DNA from: Sisyra terminalis
Lineage: Eukaryota; Arthropoda; Insecta; Neuroptera; Sisyridae
Reading direction: 5' to 3'
Assembly (NCBI GenBank): GCA_958496175.1
Contig: OY292274.1
Location: 62,196,630-62,260,629, forward strand
DNA: 64,000 nucleotides
Shown piece by piece: positions 9,417-21,209 of this stretch. The position numbers and the translations under genes were made by a program. How positions within the stretch are numbered: position 1 is the first letter of the stretch; every line of letters begins with the position of its first letter. Below the pieces are notes generated by a model. It was not told the origin of the DNA. It saw only the letters and a list, made by a program, of their open reading frames with translations, and did no database searches.

Positions 9417-10128
9417 TAGTGGCGTAGCTAGGTAACCAAGGGTCCTGGGGTAAATTAACAAATGGGGCCCCACTACTATGTAAACTGATTAGGTTTTATC
9501 AAATAAAAATATGAAATACACAAATACTTTAAAAACGCTAAGCTATTTAAGCTCTTTTTTGTGCACTGCAGGACAGGTAATAAAAAGTATTAAACAGTAA
9601 CAACATAAATTACAATTAATATTTGGTGTAGGTTTGGCTAATAAAACGAAATAGAGAAGATTCAAAGGTTTATTATATAAAGGTCGGGCCTACCAACTGA
9701 CAAAATAACAATTATATTTACAATTTTTTCCTAGCCTTAATTTTCGCAAAAGTATCAATGACTTCGTTTAAATCCAGGCTTGATGCAGTTTTGTTTTCAA
9801 TTGTTATTAGCGATAAATATCGGAGTCGAGTTTGGCACATATTATTTCTTAAACAATTTTTTATTATTTTTAATTTGCTAAATGACCTTTCAGCTGCTGC
9901 AGAAGTGACAGAAATTGTAAAAAATAATAACATCGCTGAAAATACTTCCGTTAGGTCACATTCTACCACAACATATTTGCTCATTATTTTCTTACATAAT
10001 TGGTGAACTTCCAATTGAATTTTCAAAATTTCAGTTCGATCGATATTTCTGGTAAGAATTTGAGGACCTCCTGAACTTGAGGGCCTCGGAGCACTGCCCC
10101 GCCTAGCCTCTGGATAGCTACGCCACTG
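9417..10128 (-). mobile_element. Short hAT element, copy 1
   Basis: The ends AGTGGCGTAGCTAGGTAACC and, reversed, CAGTGGCGTAGCTA are the inverted termini shared by five copies in this window. No matching 8-bp target duplication is present (AGCACTAC left, ATTTGGGC right), unlike the other copies, so one flank was probably rearranged. The right end abuts mariner-derived sequence. Confidence 0.85.
9718..10026 (-). pseudogene. hAT transposase C-terminal dimerisation domain, copy 1
   Basis: A 102-codon open frame reads through FFTISVTSAAAERSFSKLKI to an ISLIT-like end and KARKKL. SAAAERSFSKLK is the hallmark of the hAT family dimerisation domain (hATC) at the transposase C-terminus. No RNase H-like catalytic core or zinc finger is present, so the frame cannot encode an active transposase. 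Homologous frames occur in copies 3, 4 and 5. Confidence 0.8.
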
Positions 10129-10149
10129 ATTTGGGCATCAATTAATGAC

Positions 10150-10403
10150 TCAACTGCAATAATTGTAATATACAGCGAAAATATCTTCCATGAATATTCG
10201 GTTTCGCTAGTGACGTTGATACATAGCCGAGCTTCCTCCGCGGTTTTCTCCTCTTTGGATTATTTTTGCACTCAGTTCTTTTTCTTCATCCTAATCCTAT
10301 GTAAAAAAGTTTTCAACTTCTGTCTTTAAAGCAGTTTTTGTCCGCGAAAAATAAGGCTTTCGATGTCTTTTGGTTCGAATCCATGCGGAACCCAATTTCC
10401 TTG
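10150..10403 (-). pseudogene. Mariner transposase remnant, central part
   Basis: Minus-strand reading from 10403 gives QGNWVPHGFEPKDIESLIFR, then QKLKTFLHRI; after frameshifts it gives NPKRRKP and SLAKPNIHGRYF. NWVP-E-P-D, FLHRI and AKPNIHG are landmarks of mariner transposases around the catalytic region. Several stops and shifts show decay. The N-terminal part lies at 11170-11362, separated by the LINE at 10413-11160. Confidence 0.75.
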
Positions 10404-10412
10404 TATATACTC

Positions 10413-11160
10413 TTTATATTTTTTTGTTCCTTTGATCTAGGGGCCTCTCATGAGAGTTCCTCTGCGCTGCGTCCTAAAAGGACTATTGCGCCCCAGTTTA
10501 ATTTCAGTTCCAGTTGGTCAGGTCTGTTTCTGATATGAATCTCAGCAGACAGTCAACTGGATCTCTGCGTATGTTTCCCAGCTCATGTCCGGGTGGACCA
10601 AGCGAGTTGAGACGACTTTGAGTCATGGCTGGGCAGTCAAATAGTACGTGGGAAGCAGTTTCATCTTCCACGCCACATTTCCAGCAAGCTGCTGACTCTG
10701 TGTTCTTCGCTATAGTTTGGAGATGTTTCCTCAAATTGCAGTGTCCTGTTAATAGGCCTACCAGCGTTTTGATGTCCTTCCTTCTTAGATTTAGAAGTCT
10801 TTTGTTATGTTCTTTCAAAGGTTTTTTTATCATGACCTTTGAGAACTTGCCTCCTGCATAGTTATTCCAGGATTTTATTTGTTCATTCTGCGTCCATTCG
10901 GCTATTCTACTCAGTGTTATGCACTTTGGTAGGTCTATGGCCGGCTTTGGACCCATGAATGACATTCTTGAATCCGCCTTTGCGAGTTCGTCTGCCTCTT
11001 CGTTGCCTTTGATAGCAGAGTGCCCCGGCACCCAAGCAAGTGTAATCCTGTTGGATGTCGCCAACTGGGTGAGGAGTGATTTACATTCCCAGACCAGCTT
11101 AGAGCTAATCTGGTAATTTTCAATCACTTTAATTGCGGCTTGGCTGTCTGAGAAGATTCT
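10413..11160 (-). mobile_element. 5'-truncated LINE inserted in mariner
   Basis: A 748-bp non-LTR retrotransposon tail is flanked by a 9-bp target duplication TATATACTC at 10404-10412 and 11161-11169. It has an A-rich 3' end next to 10413 on the minus strand. Only the end of ORF2 remains (10504-11160). The host sequence resumes as mariner on both sides, so insertion is directly visible. Confidence 0.88.
10504..11160 (-). pseudogene. LINE ORF2 C-terminus: RNase H and zinc-knuckle region
   Basis: The frame reads RIFSDSQAAIKVI, then ITLAWVPGHSAIKGNEEADE, the C-terminal half of an RNase H domain: the Asp of SDSQ, the His of WVPGHS and the Asp of NEEADELA are present. It then reads LVGLLTGHCNLRKHL and CWKCGVEDETASHVLFDCPA, the zinc-binding tail typical of I/LOA/R1/jockey-related ORF2 proteins. 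The first RNase H segment (TDGS) and the reverse transcriptase are missing through 5' truncation. The remaining frame is open to TAA at 10504, so the insertion is fairly young. The apparent start Met at 11172 belongs to the mariner target. Confidence 0.88.
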
Positions 11161-11169
11161 TATATACTC

Positions 11170-11362
11170 CATATTGAAAACTCATTTCAACATTGACTTT
11201 GATAAGATTCTTGATCCAATTATTTATTGAACTCGGTGTTTTCAATTTCAATATTCTACCTTCCTGCTCGTTATCATTGGTTTCAAAATTACCACTTTTA
11301 AAACACCAAAATTCGCATGTTTTCATTGACGGATCATGTTCTCCATAAACTTCACACATCAA
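11170..11362 (-). pseudogene. Mariner transposase remnant, N-terminal HTH part
   Basis: The frame reads VYGEHDPSMKTCEFW, then CFKSGNFETNDNEQEGR. This matches the mariner DNA-binding region (YGEHALS..TC..WF..FKSGDFD..DKER.GRP). The usual WFxRF is changed to FWCF and the final Pro is lost. It runs to the LINE insertion at 11160 and resumes at 10403. Confidence 0.7.
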
Positions 11363-12483
11363 TAGATATTATCCTATAGATATGCGCTATTTTTTGTTAA
11401 TCCCTCAAAACTTTTGTACATCCTTAAAACTATAATTTTCTCTTGTCAATCATTTTGATGATAATCAATGATGATCAATATTTTCATATAACAAATTGAC
11501 AACAGAGGATGTGTAAAAGAAAGAGAGCTTTTAGGATTTGATGGTACACTAATTGAAAATTACTTTTTCACACAAAAATTGGATATTGGTATTTTAAATT
11601 GGCACCAACGGAAATTCGATGACGAAAATTCTGAATTGAATTTCCTAATAGGAAAACATCGGGAAAATTCTAATTTATACAAACAAAATTGCAATGTTTA
11701 TGTTCTATATTGAAAACGTTAATATTTATAAACAATGCAAAGTAAATGTTTTGAATAAAAACAAAAATTCTTATTTAAATTAAAAAATCGATTTTATTTT
11801 ATTTGTATTAAAACTTTTAATCGATTGTTCTAGTTATATTTAAGATTGTATATTTTTGGTAAAAAAAACTTTTTAAGGTATAATGGCACACTTTAATTGG
11901 TACAACAAATTGAGAAAAATCACATCTTATCAAAATAGCAGCAGTGTATGTCTACAATGACTCGTTAAAGATGTAATTTTATTAAACTGTTAAAGTAATA
12001 ATGAAGAACATTAAATTTTTCTTCCTTTCCTAAACAAAGAAGTTGTAGACATTAATACCAAAGTTTTCAAAAACTTATTATACGAGAGTTGTGCAAACAT
12101 TGTAATGTAACCGCCATTTCCTTTAGATGGAGCAAAAGTTTCCTTTCGTTTGTAACAATTATTAAATATAAAAATTCTTTGCGACTTATAAACTGAAATT
12201 TAAAATTTCCATCCTAATATTTTCCATGTTTTGTGAATATAAATTAAAAGCTTTAAAACTAGATAGTTGGATAAAAACATTGTATATATAAATCAATTTT
12301 AAAATGTAATCATTTTAGTGATTGGAAATAAATTACAAAATACAATTACTTTATAATACATTATAAATTTATAAAATGAATTATCAATTAGTTGAATTTT
12401 AAAACACTATAATTGTACAAAGATAAAGTTATTGAAAACTATTAAATTAGATTGAAATTAATTTGAGATTTTAATGGACTTAC
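11363..12483. other. Intronic AT-rich DNA, nothing recognised
   Basis: No gene or clear repeat was identified. It separates the mariner remnant from the TM5 exon donor at 12483. Confidence 0.5.
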
Positions 12484-12669
12484 CCGATTGTTGATACGTG
12501 TTGTTGTGCTTAATTTCTTGCCTCATTCCCTTCCACAACTTAAACATGATCAAGGAATATGCCAAAACCATTACCATAAGTGGGATCAGCAATAGTACAG
12601 CATCCAAGAACAAGTTATACGCTTGTTCGCTTAAGGCGTTGGGCCATTCTTCCCGACATTTGAATCCAT
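12484..12669 (-). CDS. SKR: Sulfakinin/CCK-like receptor, ECL2-TM5 exon
   Basis: The acceptor TATTTCCAG/ATGGAT (12670-12672) and donor TCGG/GTAAGT (12483) are strong. Phase 1 at both ends fits the neighbouring exons. The start restores AAT and reads NGFKCREEWPNALSEQ: the Cys of KCREEW is the second extracellular loop cysteine that forms the conserved disulfide with TM3, and CREEW is typical of this receptor family. TM5 follows as LFLDAVLLLIPLMVMVLAYS, with the Pro of TM5, then LIMFKLWKGMRQEIKHNN entering the third intracellular loop. No disruptions were seen. A 41.7-kb intron separates it from the TM3-TM4 exon. Confidence 0.93.
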
Positions 12670-13460
12670 CTGGAAATAAATAAGTATTTCATTACAAATT
12701 AGTTCCACAAATCAAATTTAGGCTTAATTGAGGTGTTTTTCTACTATCTGAGGCTAAAAAATCGCCATTTTTTTGATAAATTTTAGTAAAAGGTTTTATT
12801 TTAATAACACCAAAGTAGGGATGAAATAAAATTGATTTCTTTTTCTTTTTGGAAAAAAATGGTAGGTTTTCTAATTTGAATTATAGGTTACTAGCCCACT
12901 TAAATCATTGAGCTTTCTTAACACCCCAGTCCACTCCTGGAAATAATTTTGAATTTTACAATTTTCGATCTAAAAACACTAAGTTTTTTAAACTTAGTTG
13001 GTTTGAAGAAAATACGAATTGGTTATTTAACAATAAATTGCATGAGAACACGGTTTATAGAATCAGGGTTTCCAATTTCTTTTGAATAGAAATATAAATT
13101 CCTTAGCCTTATCTAACCTCCAAAAATAATATAAGTATTTGCATTTAAAAATACTTCTCGATTCGAGACTTAAATCAATTTTGCTCCAAAGAGATCAATA
13201 ATTTATTTAAAGTCACTGCTACTTCAAATTCATTTGCAATTATACACCATACGGTTTTGGGATACAAAAAGCTTTAATATTCAATAAATCAATAATACAA
13301 CATACAATATTACAGTATTAATATTATAATCATAGCAAGAACAATATTTTTACTAATGATAGAACATGGAATATGGAAGGATAGTAGTAAACATTAAAAT
13401 ATAAATATAGGGATAATAAGTTACTGTGATTTCAATAAAGATTCATAAGTTATCATTAAT
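12670..13460. other. Start of the 41.7-kb receptor intron, nothing recognised
   Basis: AT-rich DNA without recognisable coding or repeat content; the intron continues to 54391. Confidence 0.5.
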
Positions 13461-13792
13461 TAAGAAGACAATTCAAGTTGTTTAAGATCGGTTTTTTATT
13501 TAATATATTTTAATACTCAAATTAGCTACGTTTCATTACGTATCGTGACTTCATCAGGCTTCTTGAATCACAAAAAATATAATATTTTCAATTTAAATTT
13601 AATAAATAAAGTTATTTATACAAATAAATAAATAAATTTATTTATTGAATTTAAATTGAAAATATTATATTTTTTGTGATTCAAGAAGCCTGATGAAGTT
13701 ACGATATGTAACGAAACGTAGTCAATTTGAATATTTAAAAATATTAAATAAAAAAACCGATCTTAAACAACCTGAATTGATTTCTTGTTTAA
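13461..13792. mobile_element. Palindromic Penelope-like piece with hammerhead-like cores
   Basis: Two arms of about 150 bp (13461-13612 and 13630-13792) are inverted copies. Landmarks are GTTTAAGATCGGTTTTTTAT and its complement, and GATTCAAGAAGCCTGATGAA in the right arm with its complement in the left. Each arm contains CTGATGA, a short hairpin, then GAAAC. Head-to-head arms with this core resemble inverted pLTRs of Penelope-like elements. No coding sequence is present. Confidence 0.6.
13690..13723 (+). ncRNA. Hammerhead-ribozyme-like core
   Basis: Order on the plus strand: CTGATGA (13690-13696), stem II GTTAC/GTAAC, GAAA (13713-13716), a possible two-base-pair stem III with loop GTA, then GTC (13721-13723). 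All invariant core elements are in order. Stem I next to the core does not pair well (only a distal ATTCAA/TTGAAT), so self-cleavage is doubtful. Confidence 0.4.
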
Positions 13793-14273
13793 TAAAAGCT
13801 GAGATCTGAATTTTATCATCTGTTATTAATAAATGCAGATTTATCAAAAAAATTATCATAAGAATAAAAATTAGTAATAATAATTCTTTTTAATATATAT
13901 TATAATAATTCTTTTATAATAATAATTCTTTATTAATAATAATAATTCTGACAAACACAAACAGAGCTTTGGTAAATTATAGCAACTTTAAATTACAAAA
14001 GCAACTTTAAATTACTATCTAACAAATACAAAAAATAATACGGTAGTTAGTAAATCGAGTCTCAAAAGTCTCCAGATTCTCTTAGAAGTCGCAGATTTGC
14101 TTTTATTTTCCTATCGGTCGTTAGGCATTCCTTTAAATTTGTAGGTATCCAGCACCTAAGTCGATGAACCATTTTCATGGGGCCCTCCGTCACTAGGGGA
14201 TTTCCGGAAAGTTCTCCTCTACCGAATCCCTAATCTGGTCCAATTTTAGTAGTAGAGTTCACTAGATATCGTA

Positions 14274-14834
14274 TCAGCTGTTTATTATTGGTATTGAAGA
14301 GTGTCTTTTGTTGGCATCTTGGGATAAAGTTTTCCTTTGTAGTTCACTGAAATATTTAGGAACTTTGGTATCCATTGGTTTTCTTCTCCAATTTTGACTT
14401 TCCCTGAAAATTGCGAGATCACTTGTCATGTAGTGTTTGTACTGAACAGTTAAATTTCTGCTTTGCTTTAAAAAAAAATTAATTAAGTTCTTGTACCTTT
14501 CATGAAAACGAGAGTGGTATTTTAATAGTTTTAGCCAAAACGTAAAGTTTGGGATAGTTTTAAACGGTTCCGCATATAGTAGCATCGCTTTATTGTGCAC
14601 TGATTCTAAGGTTTTAACTTGGTGTTAAGCAACGGTATCATATGGAATATTTCAACCCCTTTGTTCATTTTTGGAAGAACAATTACTTTGTTTGTGTTTT
14701 TTAGTGTTTGTAGATCTGCAACCCAGTCTCTTGGAACAATTATCATTAATATCAAAGACATTTGTAGCAGTTTATTTTTAATGTTCAAAAAATGGTTAAG
14801 ATGTACCTATAGTATACATTCTATTACACTTTAG
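14274..14834 (-). pseudogene. Decayed LINE reverse transcriptase C-terminal region
   Basis: Two minus-strand frames join with a frameshift near 14603. The upstream frame has PRDWVADLQTLKN, resembling the WGADR.TLL motif after the RT domain. The downstream frame has ESVHNKAMLLYAEPFKTIPN, resembling the LD.VHN.ALRL..GAF..SP motif of jockey- and I-related LINEs. Stops and substitutions are numerous. The assignment rests on these two motifs in the right order and spacing. Confidence 0.5.
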
Positions 14835-15129
14835 GTATATTTAATGAACAGAATCCCAATAAAATTAACTAATTTACGATGAAGTCGACATCCTTTGCAA
14901 TCTCTTTACTTATTAAATTATGGAAAACTTGAAAAAGTTCCTGTCTTAATTAAATTACTTGACTTCTTTGATTTCTTGGATTAAAAGACTCCCTGGAAAT
15001 ACCATATAAGCATTAAGTATTATAAGTAGGTATACTTACTGAATAAACAAACATAATAAATAATGCATACATAATAAAGTTGAGTTTTAAATTATTTCCC
15101 AAACAACACTACAAAATGGAAATTAATAA

Positions 15130-15430
15130 ATTCAAAACTTATAACTGTTAGGTACATTTAATTGATATAATAATCTCAGATAATTATTTCATTTTAATGA
15201 AATGGGTTTTCCAAATAAACAAACTTAATTTATAGTTTTTACTGTAAATTTAAAGTGATTTTAAATTTAACCCTTTAATTATAATTCATGCAACGATAAG
15301 TAGCAAATGATAACAATAAAGAAAACATTAGTTTTGTTAAATTTTTAAAATTTCAATAATCAAAACAAATGAACATCTTCAAATCTCGCAATCCCATTGG
15401 CTACTAGCCTCTTACATTGAAAAAAGCCTC
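15130..15430. repeat. Unclassified interspersed repeat, member A
   Basis: This block is an inverted copy of 30780-31080. Shared stretches include TAGCCAATGGGATTGCGAGA and AAGGGTTAGATTT-like AT-rich DNA (as complements here). No ends, target duplication or coding sequence could be defined. Confidence 0.6.
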
Positions 15431-17666
15431 ATTGTTTACTTCATTGAATATAATTATTGTATAAAGCTTATTGATAGTTATGGAAAATTACGAGATTGAA
15501 AATTAAAAAATATATTAGGAAAAACCGTAGGTAAGCAATGTTTTATTATATTATTATCTATAAATTTTTAATCTCCAAATTTAATTAGCATTTTTTTTTC
15601 CCGGTACAATCCATCATTTGAATTTCTTTTGTTCATATTTATTTTTCATTTTTGTATTTTTATTTTTATTAATTGATTATACGATAGAAGACGATGTTTT
15701 AGTGTCTAGATAGAAAAAAAAAGTAGCATCATAATTACATTCGACTTTGTCCCGCAGGAATAATTTATTTTCCCCGGATGGAATTTAGGCCGTAAAAAGC
15801 TACTATGGTAACAAGTATACCTACATCGATTCATTATTGAGGGAAACAAAGAAAAATTGGAATTCCATTAATCCAATGTTAATATTTCTGTAGTAATATG
15901 TACATGCCAATGCTGCTGCCAGTAAATCAAGAAACAACAATTGATAAATTTACTAATACGGTGGTTGCAAATTTTTGAATATTAGAAACAATTTGATTAT
16001 TGTAACTATTCATCCATTGTGTAAGTATTTTGTTCCAATGTAAAAAATGTTTTTTTTTTTAAAAAATATGCATATGGTTTTCCGATTTTTCCAAATAATG
16101 ATTGAATTATTGAAAACTAAATGCAGTTAAACAATGGTAGAAATTTATAATTTTTTTGACAATATAAAAAAAATCAAATCGGTTAATGTAAATAGAAGTT
16201 TGAAATTTCACCCAATCGATAGTAAAAGCTAAGCAAATACAAATACTAATCCACAATTAATTACGGATAAATTGACGACCGAAATAATTAAATCCGTATC
16301 TCAAAGATCTCTTTATTATTTGCACGAGTAAATAGGCTTTTAAATTAGCATGTCTTATCAGTAAAGTGGCACATAAAATTGAACTTGAAACTTGAAAGAA
16401 AAAGGACAAGGACGAAATTACCTATATTGGCAACAATAATTCATTTTACTTGAGCTTTTATAACGAAATTAATCAGGAAAATTTTTGTTAGTACATTCGT
16501 GACGCCTTTAGCCATTGCGTAGGTGCTAATTATGTGAAATATTATAAATTAAATCCAAAGAAAAAAAAAATGCAAATTTTTTTAACAATTAGGTTCTAAG
16601 CTTTTGATATTTAAGTTAATAAAAGGAAGTATTTTTTTCTTGTGACAATAAAATTCATTTGATATTTCTCCGGTATTTTATTTGCACAATTTCAATAAAT
16701 ATCTGCGCCTTTAATTGAATATTGATCCTGTGATAATTTTTAAATCTCCGTCCTTTTCAGCACCATGAATTCAATTTTCCATTTCAATTTTCGCTCTGTA
16801 TATGAATACAACTGGTACAAAACAATTTTAAATAAAAAAAATATTTTGTTAAAATAAAATAAAATAAGATCAGGATAACGTACAATCTTTCTGCTAAAAG
16901 TGTTGCGCATTAAAGTTAATCATGTTTATATAGTGTCGGTAAAATTCGCTAAAGCTTACAAAAATGCTGACGTTAGACAGCTAATTCCCAGCAAATACTA
17001 GCACATATGTGGAAAAGTGTTCATTTCTCAAGTGGCAGATAATTCCAATGAGGAAAATGTAATACAATGGTATTAAAATGGAATGTGTCATTCATTTTGG
17101 TTTGATTGAAAGCTCAAGCTTTCTCTGCAAGAGTTGAATGATGATACAACGCTTAAAAAAGCTCTTCTAAATTTACTCTTGACATTTGAAAACATCAAGT
17201 ATTAATATCGACGCTTTGTTATATTTGCACTTTAAAATGTAAATAAAATCATTGTTTGCATTGGATTTTTATATATTTATTTAAGTTGCAACCTAAAAAT
17301 TTTTCAATAATACGCCATTGGAAAAAAATTTATTTGAGTTGGTTATTTTTTTTTGCGTAGCGGTTTTTTTTTTAATATTCGATACAAATATTATTTGAAA
17401 ATAAATAATCTCCAATGCTTTTTTTGTTAAGATTAAAAAAAAATCTCTTTAATATTTGTGTGGGAATCATATACTTCAACTTCGTACAGTTGACAGTACG
17501 GAATGGTACGGAAGTTTAAATGTTTCATATTTCTGTCAACTAAAAGTTGAATTCTGTTGGAAAGCTCTTGAAAAAAAAAATCTGTCATCTACAAGGAATC
17601 TTGACTTCTTTAAACAAAAAAATCTTCCAAATTTTTTGTTTTAATATACAGTAGCTAAACTGTAGA
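15431..17666. other. Intronic AT-rich DNA, nothing recognised
   Basis: No genes or clear transposon ends were seen in about 2.2 kb. Confidence 0.45.
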
Positions 17667-17674
17667 ATATACAT

Positions 17675-19407
17675 CAGACTGATTCAAAAAAAATTATGAT
17701 TTTTTTTTCTTAATTATATCGAAAATATTGTTGAGAATGACAAAAAAAAATCCTGTGAAAGTTGAAGCTCTTAATATTAATATTAAGAGGTGCCGCATCG
17801 CAAATTTCGATTTTCTATTTAAATAACATGGGAACAATATTCTCTTGCACTTTGGAATTTTATAGCTCACGTTGGTGACAATATTTCGGAATGAACAAGG
17901 TATATTCTTGTAGAAAATTGAACGATCTACAAAAGAGGTGTATTACAAGTTTTTGATATATTTATTCCTTCAAAAGTTATTCGAGGTCAAAGTTAAACTG
18001 AAGAGAAATTTTAATATCTTTCAATTTTTTGACGCAACCATAAATTTTATGAGAAAATTTTATAGGACATTTTTTGTAGAGCACTTTTTTTTCCTATAAC
18101 TTATCTCTTTAAAAGTTTTTGATATTTTTCACACGTCCTAAGTTATTTGCATTAAACTGAAAATATTCGTAATTTTATTATTTTAAATTAATAAAATTCC
18201 CTGAATTATTATATTTTTAACATAAAAAATATTTTTATTATTACTTAGAACCTGTAAAAAGTATCAAAAACTTTTATAAAGATTAGTTATAGAAAAAAAG
18301 TGCTCTACAAAAGATGTCGTATAAAATTTTCTCATAAAATTGATGGTTGCATCAAAAAATTGAAAAAATATTTTTTTTTTTTATTTTTTTTTTATAGCTT
18401 TTTAATTTATTTGGTAGGAATTGAACCCCTAGGGTCCCTAGCCTACATTAGTCTGACTTTACAAAATTAGAAAATATTTACATTCCTCTGACCATCGTCA
18501 TGAGGGAACAATGGTAGCAAAAATCTTAACAACTATAAACAAGAGAAAAAATTAAAAAAAAAAAAACAAACAAGACATAAAATCTAAAACCATACAACGG
18601 CTTGATAAAAATTGATTAACATTCTTAAAATTACAAGAAAACATTTATGTGCCCTCTTTTTAGTCTCTTGTGGGGGGGGTTCATTTAGTGTTCCCAAGGC
18701 CAACTTGTTTGGGTGTTCTTCCACCCTTTTTACGTATCGAATTGTGAGCTCCTTAATGAATTGAATAACGTCCTCAACGTTTAGGTCCCGCTGAATGATG
18801 TCATTCCTGATATATCGACCAGCTCCAAGAAATGACCGAAGGATTTTACTTTGGCATCTTCTGATCATTTCGATGTTGCTGGGCTTTGCCACGCTCCAGA
18901 GTTGGACCCCATATGCCCATGTTGGTCTGATCACTGCCTTGTACAACATTACCTTGGATGACAGATTTAACGGAGACTTTTTGCCTGTCATCCAGGCGAT
19001 CCTACGGTGCAGTGCTGTAGTCTGAGCAACCTTCTTGTTAATGTGAGTTTTCCAGTTGAAAAAATATTAAAATTTCTCTTTAGTTCAACTTTGACCTCGA
19101 ATAACTTTTGAAGAAATAGATACATCAAAAACTTGTACGATACCTTTTTTGTAGATCGTTCAGTTTTCTACAAGAATATAGCTCGGTTATTCCGAAATAT
19201 TGTCACCAACGTGAGCTATAAAATTCCAAAGTGCAAGAGAATATTGTTCCCATGTTATTTAAATGGAAAATCGAAATTTGCGATGCGGGACCTCTTAATA
19301 TTAATATTAAGAGCTTAAACTTTCACAGAATTTTTTTTTGTCATTTCCAACAACAATTTCGATATAATTACGAAAAAAAAAGTCATAATTTTTTTTGAAT
19401 CAGTCTA
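17675..19407. mobile_element. Foldback element 1, with LINE insertion
   Basis: Long inverted arms start CAGACTGATTC (17675) and end GAATCAGTCTA (19407), flanked by a perfect 8-bp duplication ATATACAT (17667-17674, 19408-19415). Without the LINE at 18373-19055 the element is about 1.04 kb and almost entirely palindromic. Each arm carries the self-complementary CTTAATATTAATATTAAG about 110 bp from the end, and further in the motif GCTCTACAAAA. Closest relative is foldback 2. No coding sequence. Long arms plus 8-9 bp duplications suggest a Mutator-like or similar DNA-transposon origin, but no transposase is available to prove it. Confidence 0.85.
18373..19055 (-). mobile_element. 5'-truncated LINE with poly(A) tail
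   Basis: A 683-bp insertion into foldback 1 is flanked by the 13-bp duplication TTGAAAAAATATT (18360-18372 and 19056-19068), with a poly(A) tail on the minus strand at 18373-18400. The minus-strand frame from 19055 to 18584 reads NWKTHINKKVAQTTALHRRI, then VMLYKAVIRPTWAYGVQLWS, then EMIRRCQSKILRSFLGA. This is the region after the reverse transcriptase in jockey-clade LINEs (YKAVIRP.W.YG.QLW). The frame is open until 18584. Confidence 0.88.
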
Positions 19408-19415
19408 ATATACAT

Positions 19416-20782
19416 AGTAAAAATCTAAAATGAATATAGCATATAGGTATAAAAATATATAAGGTTGGGGCATAAGTTTGAAGCATTTTTATGAAGGACT
19501 TTTCAATTAAATAATTGCTGTTGGTCTTTACGTTCGCTGCCATTGTTCCATCAAAAATCTTCCGGTTTGCAGGTATCAACCCCCTTCTATTTCTTCTCGA
19601 TTTCATAAGAAAAGGAAAATTTTGCTGGTTTTAACAATAGAAATAGGAAGAAAAAATTATTACAAAGATTTTTCAATGAAATATTTTGATGAAAAGCATT
19701 ACCATATCCATCAAATGCTTCTATCTTTTTCATTATGGTCTGAATTATGAAGTATAAAGTTAAAAGGTAATCTTAGCCAATCACAGAACAAAAACCGTAT
19801 CCATTTACCTCCACATCCATTATGATATTTTTCTTTATATCCTACTAATAGACTATATACCCAGTGTTTTTTCAATCGATAAAGAGCATTGTTTGAAAAC
19901 CATTTTTAGTTTCGAACAATTTTGTTTTGGAAAAAAATAAAATTTTGATATTAATGAGGAAATGAGAGCTCCTAAATGATATACACCCCCGATGGTTCTT
20001 TTGTGACGTCAGAGTCCATATATTGAAATCAATATGTAAACAGATCATAAAGCGGTTGTCATAAAAATAATAATAATTCTCATTTATTTTTGCCACGTGA
20101 AACATTCTATCCTTAAAATTACTCTCATTTTTTATCTAGAGAATAGAGGTTAATTGTGTTTAGTGTATGTAAAAACGAAGCTTTCCATTAATCATTTCAA
20201 TACTGAGTCTTAATATTTATGAAGGAAAAATTGTTTTTCCAAATGATGAAACTATCATTGCAATTTGGAACAAGATCCTGTGAATAATTTTCTAAGGATT
20301 TAAAAATTTTGATTCGGCTGGAAAATGAAATAATAAAATTATTTTTTTGACTTTATAATTGGTTTTTAAAGGAAATTTGATTTTTGCAATTAATCAAATT
20401 TTGTCTTAAATTCGAAAATAATAATTGCAAATAGCTCAATAAAGTTGACAAAATCGAAAATAGTAGAAAAAGCCATAGGACGATAACAATAAAAAATCGG
20501 CTCCAGAAAGGTATTAGATCGGAAACTTCCTATGAAACGGGCGTTATATAAGAATAAAAATAAAAAAGTATTTTTTTTTCATTATTTTTTTTATTTAATT
20601 GAAATAATTTTCATTCGCATTTACACGATTATCGTCCATCGATTGGACAAATCATGTATACTATTTTTAAAAAATCTTCATTTGTAGAACTAATTAATTA
20701 TTCGAAATTTGTGACAATATTCAGTTTGTTATAATACTTTTTTCTCTATTTAAAACCATTCATAACTACGGAAAAGGTAATA
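19416..20782. other. Intronic DNA, only minor repeat fragments
   Basis: No gene. About 20470-20530 (CATAGGACGATAA ... GGCTCCAGAAAGG) resembles the terminal repeats of the element at 24363-25556. GGTTGGGGCATAAGTTTGAA at 19464 resembles a mariner end, without a partner. Confidence 0.4.
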
Positions 20783-20790
20783 ATCGGTAG

Positions 20791-21201
20791 CAGTAGCGTA
20801 GCTAGGTAACCAAGGGCCCTAGGGCAAATTAAAAAATGGGGCCCCACTGCTATGTAAACTGATTAGGTTTTATCAAATAAAAGTATGAAATATACAAATA
20901 CTTTAAAACTGCTAAGGTACTTAAGCCCTTTTTTGTGCACTGCAGGGCAGGTAATGAAAATATTAAACAGTAACAACATAAATTACAATTAATACTTGGT
21001 GTAGGTTTGGCTAATAAAACGAAATAGATAAAATTCAAGGGTTTATTATATAAGTGTCGGGTCTACCAACTGACTAAATTACAATTATATTTACAATTTT
21101 TTCCTAGCTTTATCGAGATTTCTGGTAAGGATTCGAGGGCCCCGTGAGCTTGAGGGCCCCGGGGCACTGCCCCGCCTAGCCCCTTGGTAGCTACGCCACT
21201 G
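20791..21201 (-). mobile_element. Short hAT element, copy 2 (internal deletion)
   Basis: The termini CAGTAGCGTAGCTAGGTAAC and (reversed) CAGTGGCGTAGCTACC are flanked by a perfect 8-bp duplication ATCGGTAG (20783-20790, 21202-21209). At 411 bp it lacks the dimerisation-domain frame kept by the other copies, joining its 3' end directly to its subterminal region. Confidence 0.93.
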
Positions 21202-21209
21202 ATCGGTAG

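Noticed and set aside
10338..11123. Several plus- and minus-strand frames over the RNase H LINE
   Set aside because: Shadows of the 10504-11160 coding remnant or antisense to the mariner fragment.
14619..14834. 71-codon plus-strand frame
   Set aside because: Antisense to the decayed LINE reading WVADLQTL; no motif of its own.
19400..19606. Possible mariner end GGTTGGGGCATAAGTTTGAA
   Set aside because: Only one end is seen, with no transposase homology in the frame nearby; kept as a note within the interval 19416-20782.
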